Assembly: GCA_025766275.1 (NCBI GenBank)
Contig: JAFKAC010000210.1
Span: 1 to 64,000, forward strand
Source: Lactarius indigo
Taxonomy: Eukaryota; Basidiomycota; Agaricomycetes; Russulales; Russulaceae
Reading direction: 5' to 3'
Length of the DNA: 64,000 nucleotides
The position numbers and the translations under genes were made by a program. The notes below the pieces were generated by a model. It worked only from the letters and a program-made list of their open reading frames with translations, ran no database searches and had not been told where the DNA came from. Positions 12,124 to 24,271 of this stretch are shown here, piece after piece (positions within the stretch are counted from its first letter, which is position 1; each line of letters begins with the position of its first letter).

Positions 12124-15100
12124 TCACGGCGTAAGGGTTTCACGCAGGCGCTCCGCGAGCGGCGTTCCGTCAAAGACTTCTGCGAGCACCTCCTTGACAT
12201 CTTCGACGTACACGAAACGGATGCCCGTTTTGACACTATCAGGCACGTTTTCCTCAATGTCGGCGCGATTCGCTGCCGGTGCGAGGATGGTCTTGATGCC
12301 CGCGCGATGCGCTGCAAGGATCTTCTCCTTGAGTCCGCCGACTGGGAGCACCTGTCCTACGAGCGAGATTTCGCCCGTCATGGCGATGTCTGGGTTAATC
12401 GGCGTCTTCGTGAAGAGCGAGACGAACGCGGAAAGCAGGGCAGTGCCCGCACTGGGACCCTCCTTGCCGACGCTGCCCTCAGGCATGTGCACGTGCACGT
12501 CGCGGTCGTTCAGAATCATCGTAGATGGGTCGTCAGTGACGCCAAGAGCATGCGCGTGTGACTTTGTCCAGCTTAACGCAATCTGGGCACTCTCGCGGAT
12601 GACTTCGCCGAGTTTACCCGTCAGCTGAAGACCTCCCTTGCCCGGCATGATCTATGCGCATATAATCGTGAGTGTGTACAAGAAGACACAAACGAAAGGA
12701 CTCACGGTTGCTTCGATAGGCATGACGGCACCTGAACCATTTCCAAGATAGCCCAAACCGGTACTGACACCTGCCGGCGGTGGACGCACGTACATCCTGT
12801 CCTTATGGTAGACGGGCGGGCCGACATAGTCTTTCAACGTTTCTGGGGTAATGCGGATGTGGACGCTATCGGGCACCTTGAACGGTTTGCGCTTTTCCGT
12901 GGTCACTTTCTTCTCGGGGCTCGATGTTTCTGCATCAGTGCGGGGAGTGGCGGCCTCAGGTGCAGCAGGTTCGTTCACAGGAGGATCCTGGGCCGGAACG
13001 ACCTTATCGGCGTCGCTGGCGGCTGTAGGTTGAGCCTCTGCCTCTGGGAAGGCATCCTCTCCGAGGTCTTCAACGATTTTCAACGATGCCTTGCGGTAGA
13101 TCTTGTCAATATGCTTCTTGAGATTACGTACACCGCTTTCGCGGCAGTAGTATTTGATGAGCACGTCCACGGAGGCAGGATCCAGCACCACGTCAGCGTC
13201 CTTGAGTCCGGATGCCTCCTTCGCCTGTGGGCCAAGATACCTCTCTGCGATCATCGACTTCTCTTCAGAAACATAGCCGGAGACTTCAATGACCTCCATG
13301 CGATCGAGGAGTGGTGCCGGAATCGTATCAAGCACGTTCGCTGGGTGGCCGTGAATAAACACATCCGCAGCCAATGGTGCAAAGACGTACCTGTGCAGAC
13401 AAAGAGGACCCGGGAGAGATCCACGGGAACGTCCATGCTAAGTATGGGCGTAAGAATGAGTTCTAGCGCAAGAAATTAGAACGCACTAATGATCCAAGAA
13501 AGCATTGTTCTGCTCCGGGTCGAGCATCTCCAGAAGTGCGCTCGCTGGGTCTCCGTTGATGCCACGTCCAACCTTGTCCACCTCATCGATGAGGACGAGC
13601 GGGTTCTCCGTACCGACACGCTTGAGTGCTTGGATGATCTTTCCCGGGAGGGCACTGCACTCGAGTCAGCACGCGCAGCAGAAGGAAAAGGAATAGCAGA
13701 CAAACCCGACATAGGTCCTTCGGTGGCCTTTGATCTCCGCAACGTCCGTCAGCCCGCCCACAGAAAACCTGAAGAACTGCCGCCCAAGGGCTCGGGCAAT
13801 CGATTTACCGATAGACGTTTTGCCTACACCAGGAGGGCCGGCCAGGCAGATGATTTTGCCCTCCACGCTCCCACGTAGCTTTCCGACCGCCAAAAACTCC
13901 AAAATGCGTTCCTTGACATCCTTCAGCCCGTAATGGTCCTCGTCCAAAACCTTCTTGGCGTGTGCAATCGAGAAGTTCTCGGGAGAGTGCTGACCCCAAG
14001 GTATCTGCGTGAGCCAGTCGAGGTAATTGCGCGTGACGTTCGCCTCGGATGCCGCCGGTTCCAGCTGCGCAAGCTTCGTGATTTCCTCCTCAAAAACGCG
14101 TTTTACAGGCTCTGGCATCGCGAGCTGAGCGGCGCGCGCCTTGAGCTTCTCGATAAGCTTGTCCTTTCCATCACTTTCCATGCCAAGCTCCTTCTTGATA
14201 CCCTTAAGCTGTTCCATGAGGTAGTATTCGCGTTGACGCTTAGCAATCTTGCTGTCTACATCTCGCGAGAGCTTGGACTGGAGCTGGGCGTTGATCAACT
14301 CTTTCTTGAGAACGAGAAGTGCTTTCCGGAGGCGGTCCTCGACAATGAGGGACTCCAATACGTCCTGGAGCTCACCAACTTCGCCAGTGGAAACGGCAGC
14401 GGCGAAGTCTGCGAGCTTATCGGGCTCGTCAAAGACATTAGACGCGACCTGGTTGATGGAGAAGTTGGTGATTTGATCACGGAAGAGCGGATTGAGTTGA
14501 GCGATGTCCTTGAAAACCGAGACGATCTCAGACATGAATGCGCGAATGTACTGGTCGTCTTTGTTGTAGGGCTGCGTGAAAAGGTTGGTTATGTTCACAA
14601 TCGAGACGTCAAAATCCTGGAGGAAGGAGGTCTGTAGAGGCGCTGAAGTGGCTGTGAGCAAGCAATCAGGAAACGGTCTAGTTGGGCGCACCTGGATGAC
14701 GCTTGGCTTGGTCTACGGGCAGCTCAGGCTCAGTCGCATCAGGAGAAGGTGGAGGTGTCGGGAGCTCCTCTTGACTAGGAGGCACTACCGGGTCTACCTG
14801 TTCTACCTGGGCAGTAGACGGCTGAGAGCCTCCGGCTTTGACCAGGTCAGTGATCTTAATCCGGCGATGGGGATAGAGAACGGCAGTCAACCCTTCCTCC
14901 TTCTCGTCCTCTTTTCCTGGTACACCAGTGGCGGTAAAAACACTAGTGATCTGAGCAAATACGCCAACGGGGTGAACAGAATTGATATCCGTGATGACGT
15001 CCGAGTCTGCTTGTTCATCTTTCAAGAGGAACGCGCCTAAATAGGGTTGACCGCGCTTCATCATTTCCTTTACAGCTGCAACGACTTGGGGATTGCGGAT

Positions 15101-15559
15101 GACGACTGCCTTGTAGAAACCGGGAAAGAGGGGTCTTCGAGCGATAGGGAGGGCAAGGACCTGTGGATAGTTTTCGGGGACGGACTGACGAGAAATAGAA
15201 GTTGATGGAGAAGCGGGAGCAGAATCGGGAGGTGGTGAGGCTGGTGGGTCCGAGCCATCGGGGTCATCACCGCTAGAGGAAGACGAGGACGACGGTGGAG
15301 ACGCGGCACCGGAGGAACTGCTGGGGTCATCCGAGGAGGTTTCGAGTCGGACTTCGGCCGACGCAAGTCCAGGTTGGGCATCGAATCTAGTTGTATTAGG
15401 CAGTCGTAGTGGGAATGAATGGAGACCGTCCGCTATAACGGAGTAATGACGCGTTTTCGTGAGGCGTGCGTGTCTATGTTGGAGGTTGGGAAGGGTGCGC
15501 AGTGCGGAGTTGGCGACACGCCTCGTTGAAGAGACACGTAGGCTCGCTAGGAAGTTCAT
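12124..15559 (-). CDS. PIM1: Mitochondrial ATP-dependent Lon protease (Pim1-like)
   Basis: Lon degrades misfolded and oxidised matrix proteins and helps maintain mitochondrial DNA. The protein starts at 15559 with a basic, Ser/Arg-rich presequence ([14 protein letters not shown]...) followed by a Ser/Asp/Pro-rich linker, as expected for matrix import. The N-terminal Lon substrate domain ([19 protein letters not shown]) is followed by a coiled-coil section ([20 protein letters not shown]). Next is the AAA+ module with Walker A GPPGVGKT (about 13810-13835) and Walker B-type [11 protein letters not shown], then a fungal-type low-complexity insert. The C-terminal protease domain has GPSAGT with the catalytic Ser and GGLKEK with the catalytic Lys. 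It stops at TGA (12124-12126). Several introns interrupt it. Everything needed for activity is visible. Confidence 0.94.
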
Positions 15560-15687
15560 AGCGAAGCCAAGCCAGCCTGTGGTTCAAGCGTTCAAGGAGG
15601 GGGCCAACAGCGCCGGTGGTGGGATTGGCGGTGGCAGTTGGCGGTTGGCGGAGAGCGGAGAGGACGTATTCGCGCGGCAGATTACAA

Positions 15688-18600
15688 ATGTACGGTTACC
15701 CGCTCTCCTCCGCGTCTATGAGCAAACCTGCAGACCCCATTCAGAGCAACGCACAGATATTTCGCGTCTATTCGCGTCGGTTGTCGAATCCTGCAGACCA
15801 AGACATCTTCATTACCTCTGCCAACAAGCTCGCGGTGTTCTTGTCTAATGCGAGGGCCTATTATGTCGAGGCACAACTACCGGTGCGTCTTTGAGTCTCT
15901 TCAAAATACAACCCCTCGTGGCCATCTTCTGTGCTCATTCATGTCTTATTGAATACAGGTGATTGAACTTCTTGAGGTGAACATTCTTGCCACCGAGCAT
16001 TTCTTCAGCTCAATGAAGAGACCAGGTTTCTCTCAACTCATTGAAGAACGCCGCGCCCGACGTGTTTCGCCAGTCTGATTTGATGAATCGATCTCTGATT
16101 TCGGCTGAACAAGCTCCCCTTTTCGACGCCTTTGACAAACTTGCCAAGAGTGTAAAGCCATATGTGCCTCTCTTCACCGACACCCTGAGAAGTAGGCAAC
16201 ATTTTCTGATGCAGGTACTCTCTAATCTGCTCAACCTCAACCCTCAAAGACAGACTTGTTTCGTTCTTGTCCTCTGTTGGCATTGGTGCACAAGGGGCGC
16301 AGGACTCGGAGCCCTCCGATACTTCAATGCAGATACCTAGTCCCCGTCCGGCGGGGCCTCAGGCCAGTTCTACAGCACCTCAGGCAATTGCACTTACAAG
16401 GGATACCCCGCCGAGTCCTAGTGACGCGGGACCAGGCGCATCTTTGACAACTAAGTCACCTGCAAGTGGTGGGTCCGCTACACCAACACCCGCCCCAGCT
16501 TCTGCCCCATCATTGCCAGTGTCGTCGACAACCGTAGAGAGTCCTTCTGCGTCTGGCTTGGACGAAGTAACATTCCCGGTGTCCGTTGAGATGTCCGTCG
16601 ACCATGAGGTCATTTTAACTCCAACCCAGCAGGTTCCACACTCTCCTGCTAGTGTTCTTCCATCTCACCAGCCACCGCTATCTCATGCATCCGCTTCTGG
16701 AGCGGTGGTTTCTACAGCACCCGTAGGGCCGGACTTGCCTCCCCAGGCTCTCCCACCTCCTTCAACCACTTTACCTCTCGCGCCGTCCACACTACCGCCA
16801 CTTCATACCCAGTCCCTTTCACCCATCTCTGACCCCCAAGTCACGCCCACCCCACTCCAGAAAACCGCGCCATCACCCTCAGCGAACCGTTTCGACGTTC
16901 CCGCATCCGCCTCGCCTACCATACCGCAAGGTCCGAAACAGGCTGTGCACTTGTCCTCCGAACCACCGCCGCTGGACGGCGCATTCCAAGCTCTTTTGCC
17001 GTCGCTGTCCCGAAAATTTGCGGGCGGTTCTGCCCCAGTACCTGTTTCCTCCATAAAGCAGAATCCGAAACCGCCGCCCAGGCGACAGTCATCTGGGCTA
17101 GACTTTTTGCAGCTGGATCTGCAGGCAGCTCGCGAAAAGAAGCAGAGAGCTGCTGCAGAGGCGGCTAGATCGGGTTCTGTGTTATCACCAACGTCTTCGA
17201 TATCTGGAACAGCTACAACTGCAACGACGATAACTGTTGCGGTCACTGGTGCACCACACACACCGGTGCTATCGCACTCCTCGCCTGTAGTAGTACAGGG
17301 AACTCCAGCTCTTATATCCCCAGCTCCAGGGACACCACCCGTGAATCCTCCAACTGCCATCTCTCAGGCTAGTGAGTCAGACGATTTGTCAGGTTTGCAG
17401 CCCCAAAAGGCTCAGACTGCAACACCAAGACCAGTTCACCGGGACTTGAGGCAATACTCTAATCGCAGTGTATCTGGGACCCCAAGCGCTCCCAAGTTAC
17501 AGATTACTGACCGTGGGCCAGCTCCACCTCCTGAACCGGGCTCGTTGGGCGCGCCTATCGTCATTGATGAGGACGAGGAAGAGCCTATATCCGTACCAGC
17601 AGATGAAAAAATGGAAGTTGACGTGCCTGTGGAGGCTCTTCCGAACGTGGAAGAGTCTGTCACGGTACTAGACCCACAACATTCTCTGGGTGATGGGGAT
17701 AGCGCGGAGCGGCATCCCAAACCCCAGTCTCAACAAGAAAATGTGACGTCTGAGCACTTACCTGAACAAAACATCTCAGTCCCCCAGTCTACGACCCGTT
17801 TCCCTGTCCCCATCACTTCTGCCTCGGTGTCGCTTCCGGTGTTGGCGTCTGGAAATGAAATGCGAGGTGTTTCGTCACAGCAGGCGACCGAAAACAAGGA
17901 GACACGTGGCGAAAACGGTAGCAAGGACCTATCGAACACAAGCGTGGAGAGGGGAGCAACGGAGGTCTCTGTGGAACGTGGGGATCATCCAAGCGATGTG
18001 TCCGGTGCCACAATCGAGCAACCTTCGGGTAGCGGGCCCACCCTTGATAAGGACTCTCCTCCAACTACCGTAGGTGTCATGGTCGCGCTCGAAACTGGAA
18101 ACACAGAAACGACACCCTTTGCGCCTCTGACGACAGCCCCCATAGCCACGGCGGCCGAGGCATCACCCATGCTCGCGACGTCTCCGGACGAATTAGTGAG
18201 AGCTCTCTTAGGCATGAAATCTAGCGAGTCAGGACCTAGCATGGACGCGGAGGTACTCATCCTACGCTCTACTTCTGACAATAAAAAAATACTCACGCAC
18301 ACATCTGAAGCCTCACTCGAATCCTGCCACAGGAGAGCATGCCGACGATGCTCCAGTGGCGGACGTTCCACCAGCCTCTGGGAAGCATCAGAGGCCTTCC
18401 ACTCCTGACGGCGACACAAGAAGGGTGTTTCCCAGAAAATTGTCTCCAGCCCCTATTGCAGAGCGACGGCAAGATCTTCCCGCCACTCCCGTGCGGTCTG
18501 ACATTGCCCAACCAACGACACCAACCGTGACTGTCTCCCTTGTCGCCCAGCAACGAGAGAACGAGCACGGCTCGGGGGGAGTAGTTGGCCCCACTTCCCC

Positions 18601-19525
18601 GCTCGGGTCATCGGTCTACCGAGAACCTCTGACAAGCAGCAGTAATGGATTGGCGCCGACCAACTTCTCTATAGGGTTTCTTAGAGCCAATAGTTCGCTC
18701 AGTGACATAGACATCTCACATTCTTCCATCTCGCCTCCACCAATTGCAGTTTTAAAGGCCCATTCAGAAGGTGTTAGCAGGACGAATTCTTCCAGGGCCT
18801 CGGAGGCCAGAACCGAAACTGAAGACGACGAGATGGTAGACGAACTTGCACCACTTTTCGGGAAAGATATGCGGGTGCTCTCTATGTTCAACCCGTACGA
18901 CGTCCCCGGGGAGTTCACATTGGACTTCGTTCTTGTTGACGCCGATTGGGAAAAAATCTTGCTGTGGGTCAGAGCACCAGAGAATATTGAGTGCGTGTCT
19001 ATAACGCACCCTTACGTATGCTAATCGCCCGCGTCTCCTCTCCCAGTATGGATATCTCTCGAGCAAAATGTATATCGCTGGCTTGCTACTCTGTCCAGGA
19101 TCTTGAGCCCCATGCAAACCAACAAGATGTGAGTCGCGAGCACTGGTTCGAAAATGCCCGGCCGGTCCCGTGGCCAAAGTTGCCGCGCCATCTATGGTTC
19201 CTGGTCAACGATGAGTTCACTATTTTGTACCCCCCTTACGAGGTATCTCATTCATCGCATTTTCCCCACCTGCATATCAGCCACTGACTGGCTATTTACT
19301 GTTAAGGCTGAGGAGGACCTCTTCGACCTTTCTCCATATTTGCGACTAGGACAGAACAAGATAGCTTTCACGCAGATCGACTCCATGACGGACTACGTGC
19401 TCGTGCTCCATGGTCACTATCCCACGCGCAATCAGATCGCGCCCGTGCGTGCACGGTGGGACGAGAGGAAGCGATTTCGAGAACAGCTGGCTTGGCTTAC
19501 CCGCCCGATTTCACCGGCGATATGA
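15688..19525 (+). CDS. Conserved hypothetical protein with long Ser/Pro/Thr-rich middle
   Basis: I do not recognise a named family. ATG 15688 starts MYGYPLSSASMSKPADPIQ. A helical N-terminal part follows over several exons (TSANKLAVFLSNARAYYVEAQLP, FDAFDKLAKSVKPYVPLFTDTL). A single large exon (about 16270-18250) encodes some 650 residues of Ser/Pro/Thr/Val-rich, probably disordered sequence with a basic patch (AAREKKQRAAAEAAR) and an acidic DEDEEEP stretch. The C-terminal 250 or so residues look folded again: MFNPYDVPGEFTLDFVLVDADW, SREHWFENARPVPWPKLP, LRLGQNKIAFTQIDSMTDYVLVLHGHYP, and a basic end (RARWDERKRFREQL) before TGA 19523-19525. The C-terminal beta-rich block is loosely reminiscent of PINIT-type domains of SUMO ligases, but I cannot establish that. 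A nuclear scaffold or regulator is possible; no function is claimed. Confidence 0.7.
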
Positions 19526-20450
19526 TTTATTGCTTTTTCAGCACGTTCTCTTGTTTCCGCACCATCCGCATCTTATAATAGCTACGCTACTCCCAAACCA
19601 TTATAGTTATTGATTGACATACCAACGCGAGCGTGCGGGACGCCCCTTCTGTCATGCAAAGGAGATACCGGTGCGAGCACGGCCCCCACGTTCCTCATAG
19701 TCACAGACAAGTCAAGCGACTTCCGTTAAAAATTTGTATTATAGTCATCGGCTTGCAGTAGTTCTCCACCACCTACTCATAGTTGTCATTATTTGATCCT
19801 TGATACATCTCTATCATTTTTAGAGCATAATCAACCTTTGTGAACGTTATCCTTATGATGTTGAAACATGCCACTTCCCCACGTCTCTCTAAGTTATCAC
19901 CTCGGCCCTTACTCAAACGGAGCTAGACTATCAGATGGTCAATACTGTTTGTTGGACTCCATGTTTGCGATTGTGATTTGGAATGTATAAACACGGCACG
20001 TACATATACCCGAGTAACAAGCTCTTAGAATAAACAATACATCCTATCCCCAATCCTCCACGCGAAGGGAGTTCCGAACCTCAAAACTATTTGCGCGAAA
20101 ACGGGGACGAGACCGTGTCCAGTCATCACTCACGACAACAGCAATCATAACATGTTGGGATTTAGCCCAGAATGGACACAGTCCAAAAGACCGAGGCGAG
20201 ACCGACATAATAGATAATCGTAATATTACCGTAGTTAAACGGTTATCTATGAATAACATCGAGAGAGGATATCCTCTGGACCTCCAACACTCACGCGTTC
20301 CTTACATATTTGACCTCCTCCGCACCAAATCTCTACATAAGATGAGCAACAGTGGTCACGGAGAGTTTGATTGAGTTGACACCATGGCCAAAATAGCAGA
20401 GCGTGACAGCATTGTGAATGGATCGGTATTCCAAATATTCATGGGACAGA
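19526..20450. other. AT-rich intergenic region
   Basis: Nine hundred bases of AT-rich sequence precede the tRNA gene. A minus-strand frame of about 70 codons (20044-20259) has no recognisable features and is not called. No repeats or RNA genes other than the downstream tRNA are seen. Confidence 0.5.
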
Positions 20451-20534
20451 GGTTCAGTGGTCTAATGGTTATGATTTCTGTCTCACATGTGTGATGTCCA
20501 CAGAAGGTTCCCGGTTCGATCCCGGGCTGAACCA
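20451..20534 (+). tRNA. tRNA-Val(CAC) with an 11-nt intron
   Basis: The acceptor stem GGTTCAG (20451-20457) pairs perfectly with CTGAACC (20527-20533), and the discriminator base is A20534. The T arm CCCGG-TTCGATC-CCGGG is perfect. The anticodon stem TCTGT (20477-20481) pairs fully with ACAGA (20500-20504). This puts C32, T33, anticodon CAC at 20484-20486 and A37 in the loop. The canonical intron position after base 37 holds 11 extra bases (20488-20498). The D arm (GTCTAATGGTTATGAT) matches the layout of yeast tRNA-Val, including the T13/T22 mismatch. A shifted reading would give anticodon CTC (Glu), but its stem is weaker. Confidence 0.88.
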
Positions 20535-20535
20535 C

Positions 20536-20546
20536 TTTTTTTTTTT
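20536..20546 (+). terminator. RNA polymerase III terminator of the tRNA
   Basis: A run of 11 T residues begins two bases after the tRNA, as expected for Pol III termination. Confidence 0.85.
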
Positions 20547-20583
20547 GGTAAAATATTATGATACGTTTTGGATGGTTGTCTAC

Positions 20584-22665
20584 TCATTTTTTGGTGAAGT
20601 AACTCGCAATTCCTCCTCCCTTCTGGGCGTTTGGTTTGGATGGCTTGCGCTCCAAAGCCGGTGCCCTCTTCGCCGGTGCCTTGATCACCTTTTCCTCTGC
20701 GGGTTCATCCTCGCTCTTGGATGCAGCTGGAACAACGGCGGCCTTCTTTCCCTTCCCCTTCCCCTTCGCGGGCTTCTCGGGGGGTGGCGCCTCTTCGTCC
20801 ACAGATTCGTACGACGAATAGTCTTCTGTCACTACAAGCGAGACGCGTGTGAATATAAATCCGAGCTGCTGCACTTGCGAATCGCAGCGCACCAAAATAG
20901 CCCTTGTCGTCCGTCTTCATGCGGGACTTGACCACACGTCTCTTCTTGAGCCCGTTCCGACCCACGGGAACCTGTTTCTTCGGCTTGCGTTGGGGCTTGC
21001 GGGTTGGAACAGGAGCGGGCTCAGGTTCGGGGGCGAGCACAGGTTCAAGATCTTCCATCTCCACGTCGCTAACTGGCGGAGAAGTTGCTGAGTCGGAGGC
21101 GGAGACGGTGCGCGAGACCCTCGTGACTTGGTCTAGAGAGAGGAGAGACGAACGATCAGCCTTCCTCGCCGAGGGTACGAGCACGAACGAACGCGGTCTT
21201 CCTACCATCGTCGATGTCCATCATCGCTCGTAATTCGCTCTCTGCATCCGCGTCCAGGCCCAAGTCCGGAGAACGCCTTTCTGTCTTTACCTTGTACGCC
21301 GCTTTTGGGCGCGAGGGTTTTGGTGCATTGTCCTCATCCTCGTCGTCGGAAAGGATGACCCCCTTCTTGACGCGCACGGCACTTTTAGACTTAGATCGTT
21401 TGGATAGTGGTTCTTGAGATCTTGTTGCCACCTTGGTAGAACTCTCGTCCTCCGAATCCGAAAACTTCATCGTAGACTTCCGTTCGACGGGAACCTAATA
21501 AACCCAGATATCAAGTCGGATACGAGTGTGAAGGAAACAGACCGACCTTGTCCTTCGGCTTCGAGGTCCTGCGCTCTGGCTTCGACGCCACTTCAGGCAC
21601 AGATGAAGGCTCCGCCGGTTCAGTTTTGGGCACTCCCGGTACGGTTTTCGGCGCGGCAGGTTTTGCTTTGCTGAAGTCGAGCTTTCCCGAAGGCTTCGGC
21701 TTCGGTGGCTCCTCCTTGATTCCGAGTTTGACGTCCTTTGGTTCCGATTTGACAACGGGCTTCGTATCCGTATTCGTAGAAGCGGCCCTCGATAGACCAG
21801 GGAGCTTACTCTTGGAGGTTGAGGCGGCGGCGGCAGAGGACTTTACGTTCGCAGAAGGTCGCGTCGGTAGGAGATCGGTTCGTTTCTGCGGAACGATATT
21901 GTCTGTATTAGAACTATCGGGAGAATTAAGAGGTTGCCGTACTTTGACGTGCGGGCCCGTGATCCGCCCTAACGCGACGGAAGAACTGATGTCGTTGTTC
22001 TTTCCTGTTCCCGCTTCTCGAAGAGCTATTGCGGGCTCGCACAAAAGGGCTGGTTCCTGGGTCGAGTATACAAATCAGCCTACGATAGGAAGAAGAAAAT
22101 GGTGCGCACACGAATGGGCGATGGAGAAAGGCTATAGATGTGGATGTAGTCGATGCGCGCGTACTGCTCTTTGGTGTCTTGAAGACGTTGGAAACGAGTC
22201 AGTAGGCAGCACTCAGGGCCGCGGGGGAAAAGAAATCGTACCCTCGAGTTCTGCTTCACCAACCAACGTGATTTTAGTCTCAGAGACATCCTCCGAATGC
22301 TCGATCGTCTCTTCGTCGTCAACAGCCATCTCGTCCGCGTCTTGCAGGCTGTCCAGATACGACACGCGTGGTTCTCCGCTAATGAGATAGGTTGCACGAG
22401 CGGCATCGAGAGAACCAGCGTGCTCCGAGTAGTAGAACGCAAGTTCGCTAAAGGTGGGTTATCGAGGGTCTGGGGTTGTAGAAGCACAGAACACACTTTT
22501 TGGCTTCGTTAACATGTATTCCAAGGGCGTTGCTCAAGGAACGATACGTGACCTGAAAGAACGTGGCATCAAAATCAGCACGCAATTAGGACATAGGAAG
22601 CGTACGATGTTCTTCTCGACGACGAGCTCTTCTGTAAGATAGTCCAAGACACGGTCTGATGACAT
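20584..22665 (-). CDS. POLD3: DNA polymerase delta subunit 3 (Cdc27/POLD3)
   Basis: POLD3 is a non-catalytic subunit of replicative polymerase delta and connects it to PCNA. ATG at 22663-22665 opens MSSDRVLDYLTEELVVEKNI, followed after a 53-bp intron by VTYRSLSNALGIHVNEAK and then LAFYYSEHAGSLDAARATYLISG. This is the N-terminal winged-helix region that binds the B subunit in POLD3 proteins. The rest is long, charged and Ser/Pro/Lys-rich, as is normal for the family. The extreme C-terminus (QKGGGIASYFTKK) is a PCNA-interacting PIP-box, with Gln, an aliphatic residue and the aromatic pair. TGA is at 20584-20586. It ends 50 bp after the tRNA on the opposite strand. Confidence 0.86.
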
Positions 22666-23005
22666 GGTTCCTAACTGGACGCGTCGAGCACAATTGGTCT
22701 TGCTTCCGTTCCGTCGGCCCGTGTTTTGAGTCCGCGTCTGGAAGATGTCCTATTACGGATCGCCCTCGCCTCCTCTCACCCCCGTTCTACACTCAGTCCG
22801 CCTCCTTTTCGACACATGAAAAACTGGGCTAGACTCCCAGCTTGATCCTTCAGAAATCCACGCGAATTCGCGACAACAACGGTGAACACGCTGGACAACC
22901 CAACAGAGACTGACGTTGTTAGCTTCGGGGCAGGTTGACGAGGCTCTGACTTGTCACGTAGTTTCGTCTACTCGTACAGTCCTGTCCCATGTAATAAGAA
23001 GGGAA
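22666..23005. other. Promoter region of POLD3
   Basis: This spacer lies between the start of POLD3 and the end of the PrpF gene; both read leftward. It is CT-rich in places and no further gene is seen. Confidence 0.5.
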
Positions 23006-24271
23006 TTACCACCAGACAACGCCCTTCATCAACCTACGCCCCGTACGCATGACACGTGCGCTCGTCACCTCTCCACCAGTACCCAATTCAGCGCCAACTT
23101 CCACCACACCGCCTGGATGTCTGATACGTACAAGATCGCCCGCGTTGCTGCCAGTGCGCCGATCCCCAAGAGCGTCCCACGCGAGTGTGTGCGGCACGCG
23201 CGCGGCGACGCCAAGGCAGAGCCCCACGGTCATAGGCACAGCGCGATGCAGTACCCCCATCGAGAACGCGTTGATCACGATGTCGGCCTCGGCGTCATCC
23301 GCCTGCGCAGGGCTGAGCACGGCGATTTTAGGCTGCGCCTGTGTCAAAGGGTCAAGGCCCATAAGCCGCGCGCCGGCCTGCCGGACATGCTCGAGTGCGT
23401 CGACGACGCTGGGTGCTGCATAGTCGATCGCCGCGGCGTCGGGAATTTTGAGCGCGGCACGCAGACCTCGGTCGCTGGTGAACACCGTAGGATTCGTTGC
23501 GTCGACCAGGGAAACGGGAAGAGCGACCTCGCGCTCAGAGGAATCACCGGAAAGGGAGATGTGCACGGTGTCGAGTGGGCGGCCGGATGGAAGTAGCTGG
23601 CCCGTTCGTGCGCCGCTGGGGGATACAAAGTCGAGGAGGATGGGAGCTGCCCTGCCCGGGACGCCCGCGATGGATGCCTGCTCTCCATCGAGCACGGGGA
23701 CATAGCGGTTCCCCGCATCGGCTTGGGCGACGAGGAACGTGTTGTCGATTCGTTTGTTCGTGTTCGTGTTGAATGTGCGTACCGATCCCGTCAATTTGGG
23801 CCTGCTGGTCGTGGCATGCGAGATCCTGGGTGTGCACATGCCTTCGTCCACGGCGAATACCCCGATCACGCTCGACAAGTTCCCACAATTTCCCGAGTAG
23901 TCGACGATGCAGTCCCGAATGCCGACCTGAGCGAACGTGTACTCGACATCTATGCCGGCTGCCTTCTGTGCCTCGGACGGCGGGCCCACGACGCATATCT
24001 TGGACAAACTAGACACACCACCTCCCATCCCATTGAGCTGGCGGCCGTATTGCGCATCCGGGGAGCCCATGATGCCGAGAAAGATGGCGTCCCATTCTGA
24101 TTGATCTGTAGGAAGGTGGGCGCGATTGAGAAATATCCCTTTGGAAGTCCCGCCCCGAATGAAGGTGGCAGGGATGGGGTTTGCCACCCCCGCGAGAGAC
24201 GAAGAACACCTGGCGGCTCGTAAAACGTTGGAAACAGGAAACGGGGCGCGTAAAAGGTACCGCGATGCCAT
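23006..24271 (-). CDS. PrpF-family protein (aconitate/methylaconitate isomerase-like), probably mitochondrial
   Basis: This is a single-exon gene of 421 codons, the normal length for the family. The first 25-30 residues (MASRYLLRAPFPVSNVLRAARC) are basic and lack acids, a likely mitochondrial presequence. The body has the family signatures ATFIRGGTSKGIFL (about residues 34-47), GGGVSSLSKICVV and DYSGNCGNLSSVIGVFA. The Cys within SGNCGN and the Lys in GTSKG are the conserved active-site region. In bacteria PrpF isomerises 2-methylaconitate in the 2-methylcitrate pathway of propionate use; some fungal relatives act on aconitate or related acids. No other methylcitrate gene is in the window, so the substrate is inferred only. 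Upstream, 265 bp separate it from the enoyl-CoA hydratase gene on the same strand. Confidence 0.88.
   Translation of the reverse strand: MASRYLLRAPFPVSNVLRAARCSSSLAGVANPIPATFIRGGTSKGIFLNRAHLPTDQSEWDAIFLGIMGSPDAQYGRQLNGMGGGVSSLSKICVVGPPSEAQKAAGIDVEYTFAQVGIRDCIVDYSGNCGNLSSVIGVFAVDEGMCTPRISHATTSRPKLTGSVRTFNTNTNKRIDNTFLVAQADAGNRYVPVLDGEQASIAGVPGRAAPILLDFVSPSGARTGQLLPSGRPLDTVHISLSGDSSEREVALPVSLVDATNPTVFTSDRGLRAALKIPDAAAIDYAAPSVVDALEHVRQAGARLMGLDPLTQAQPKIAVLSPAQADDAEADIVINAFSMGVLHRAVPMTVGLCLGVAARVPHTLAWDALGDRRTGSNAGDLVRIRHPGGVVEVGAELGTGGEVTSARVMRTGRRLMKGVVWW

Noticed and set aside
12103..14637. Long plus-strand open frames across the Lon gene
   Set aside because: They are antisense to well-supported Lon exons and lack any protein-family signal.
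20451..20534. Reading the tRNA as tRNA-Glu(CTC)
   Set aside because: The required anticodon stem TTTCT/AGAAG has a T-G pair, whereas the Val reading pairs fully and keeps the D-arm layout of tRNA-Val.
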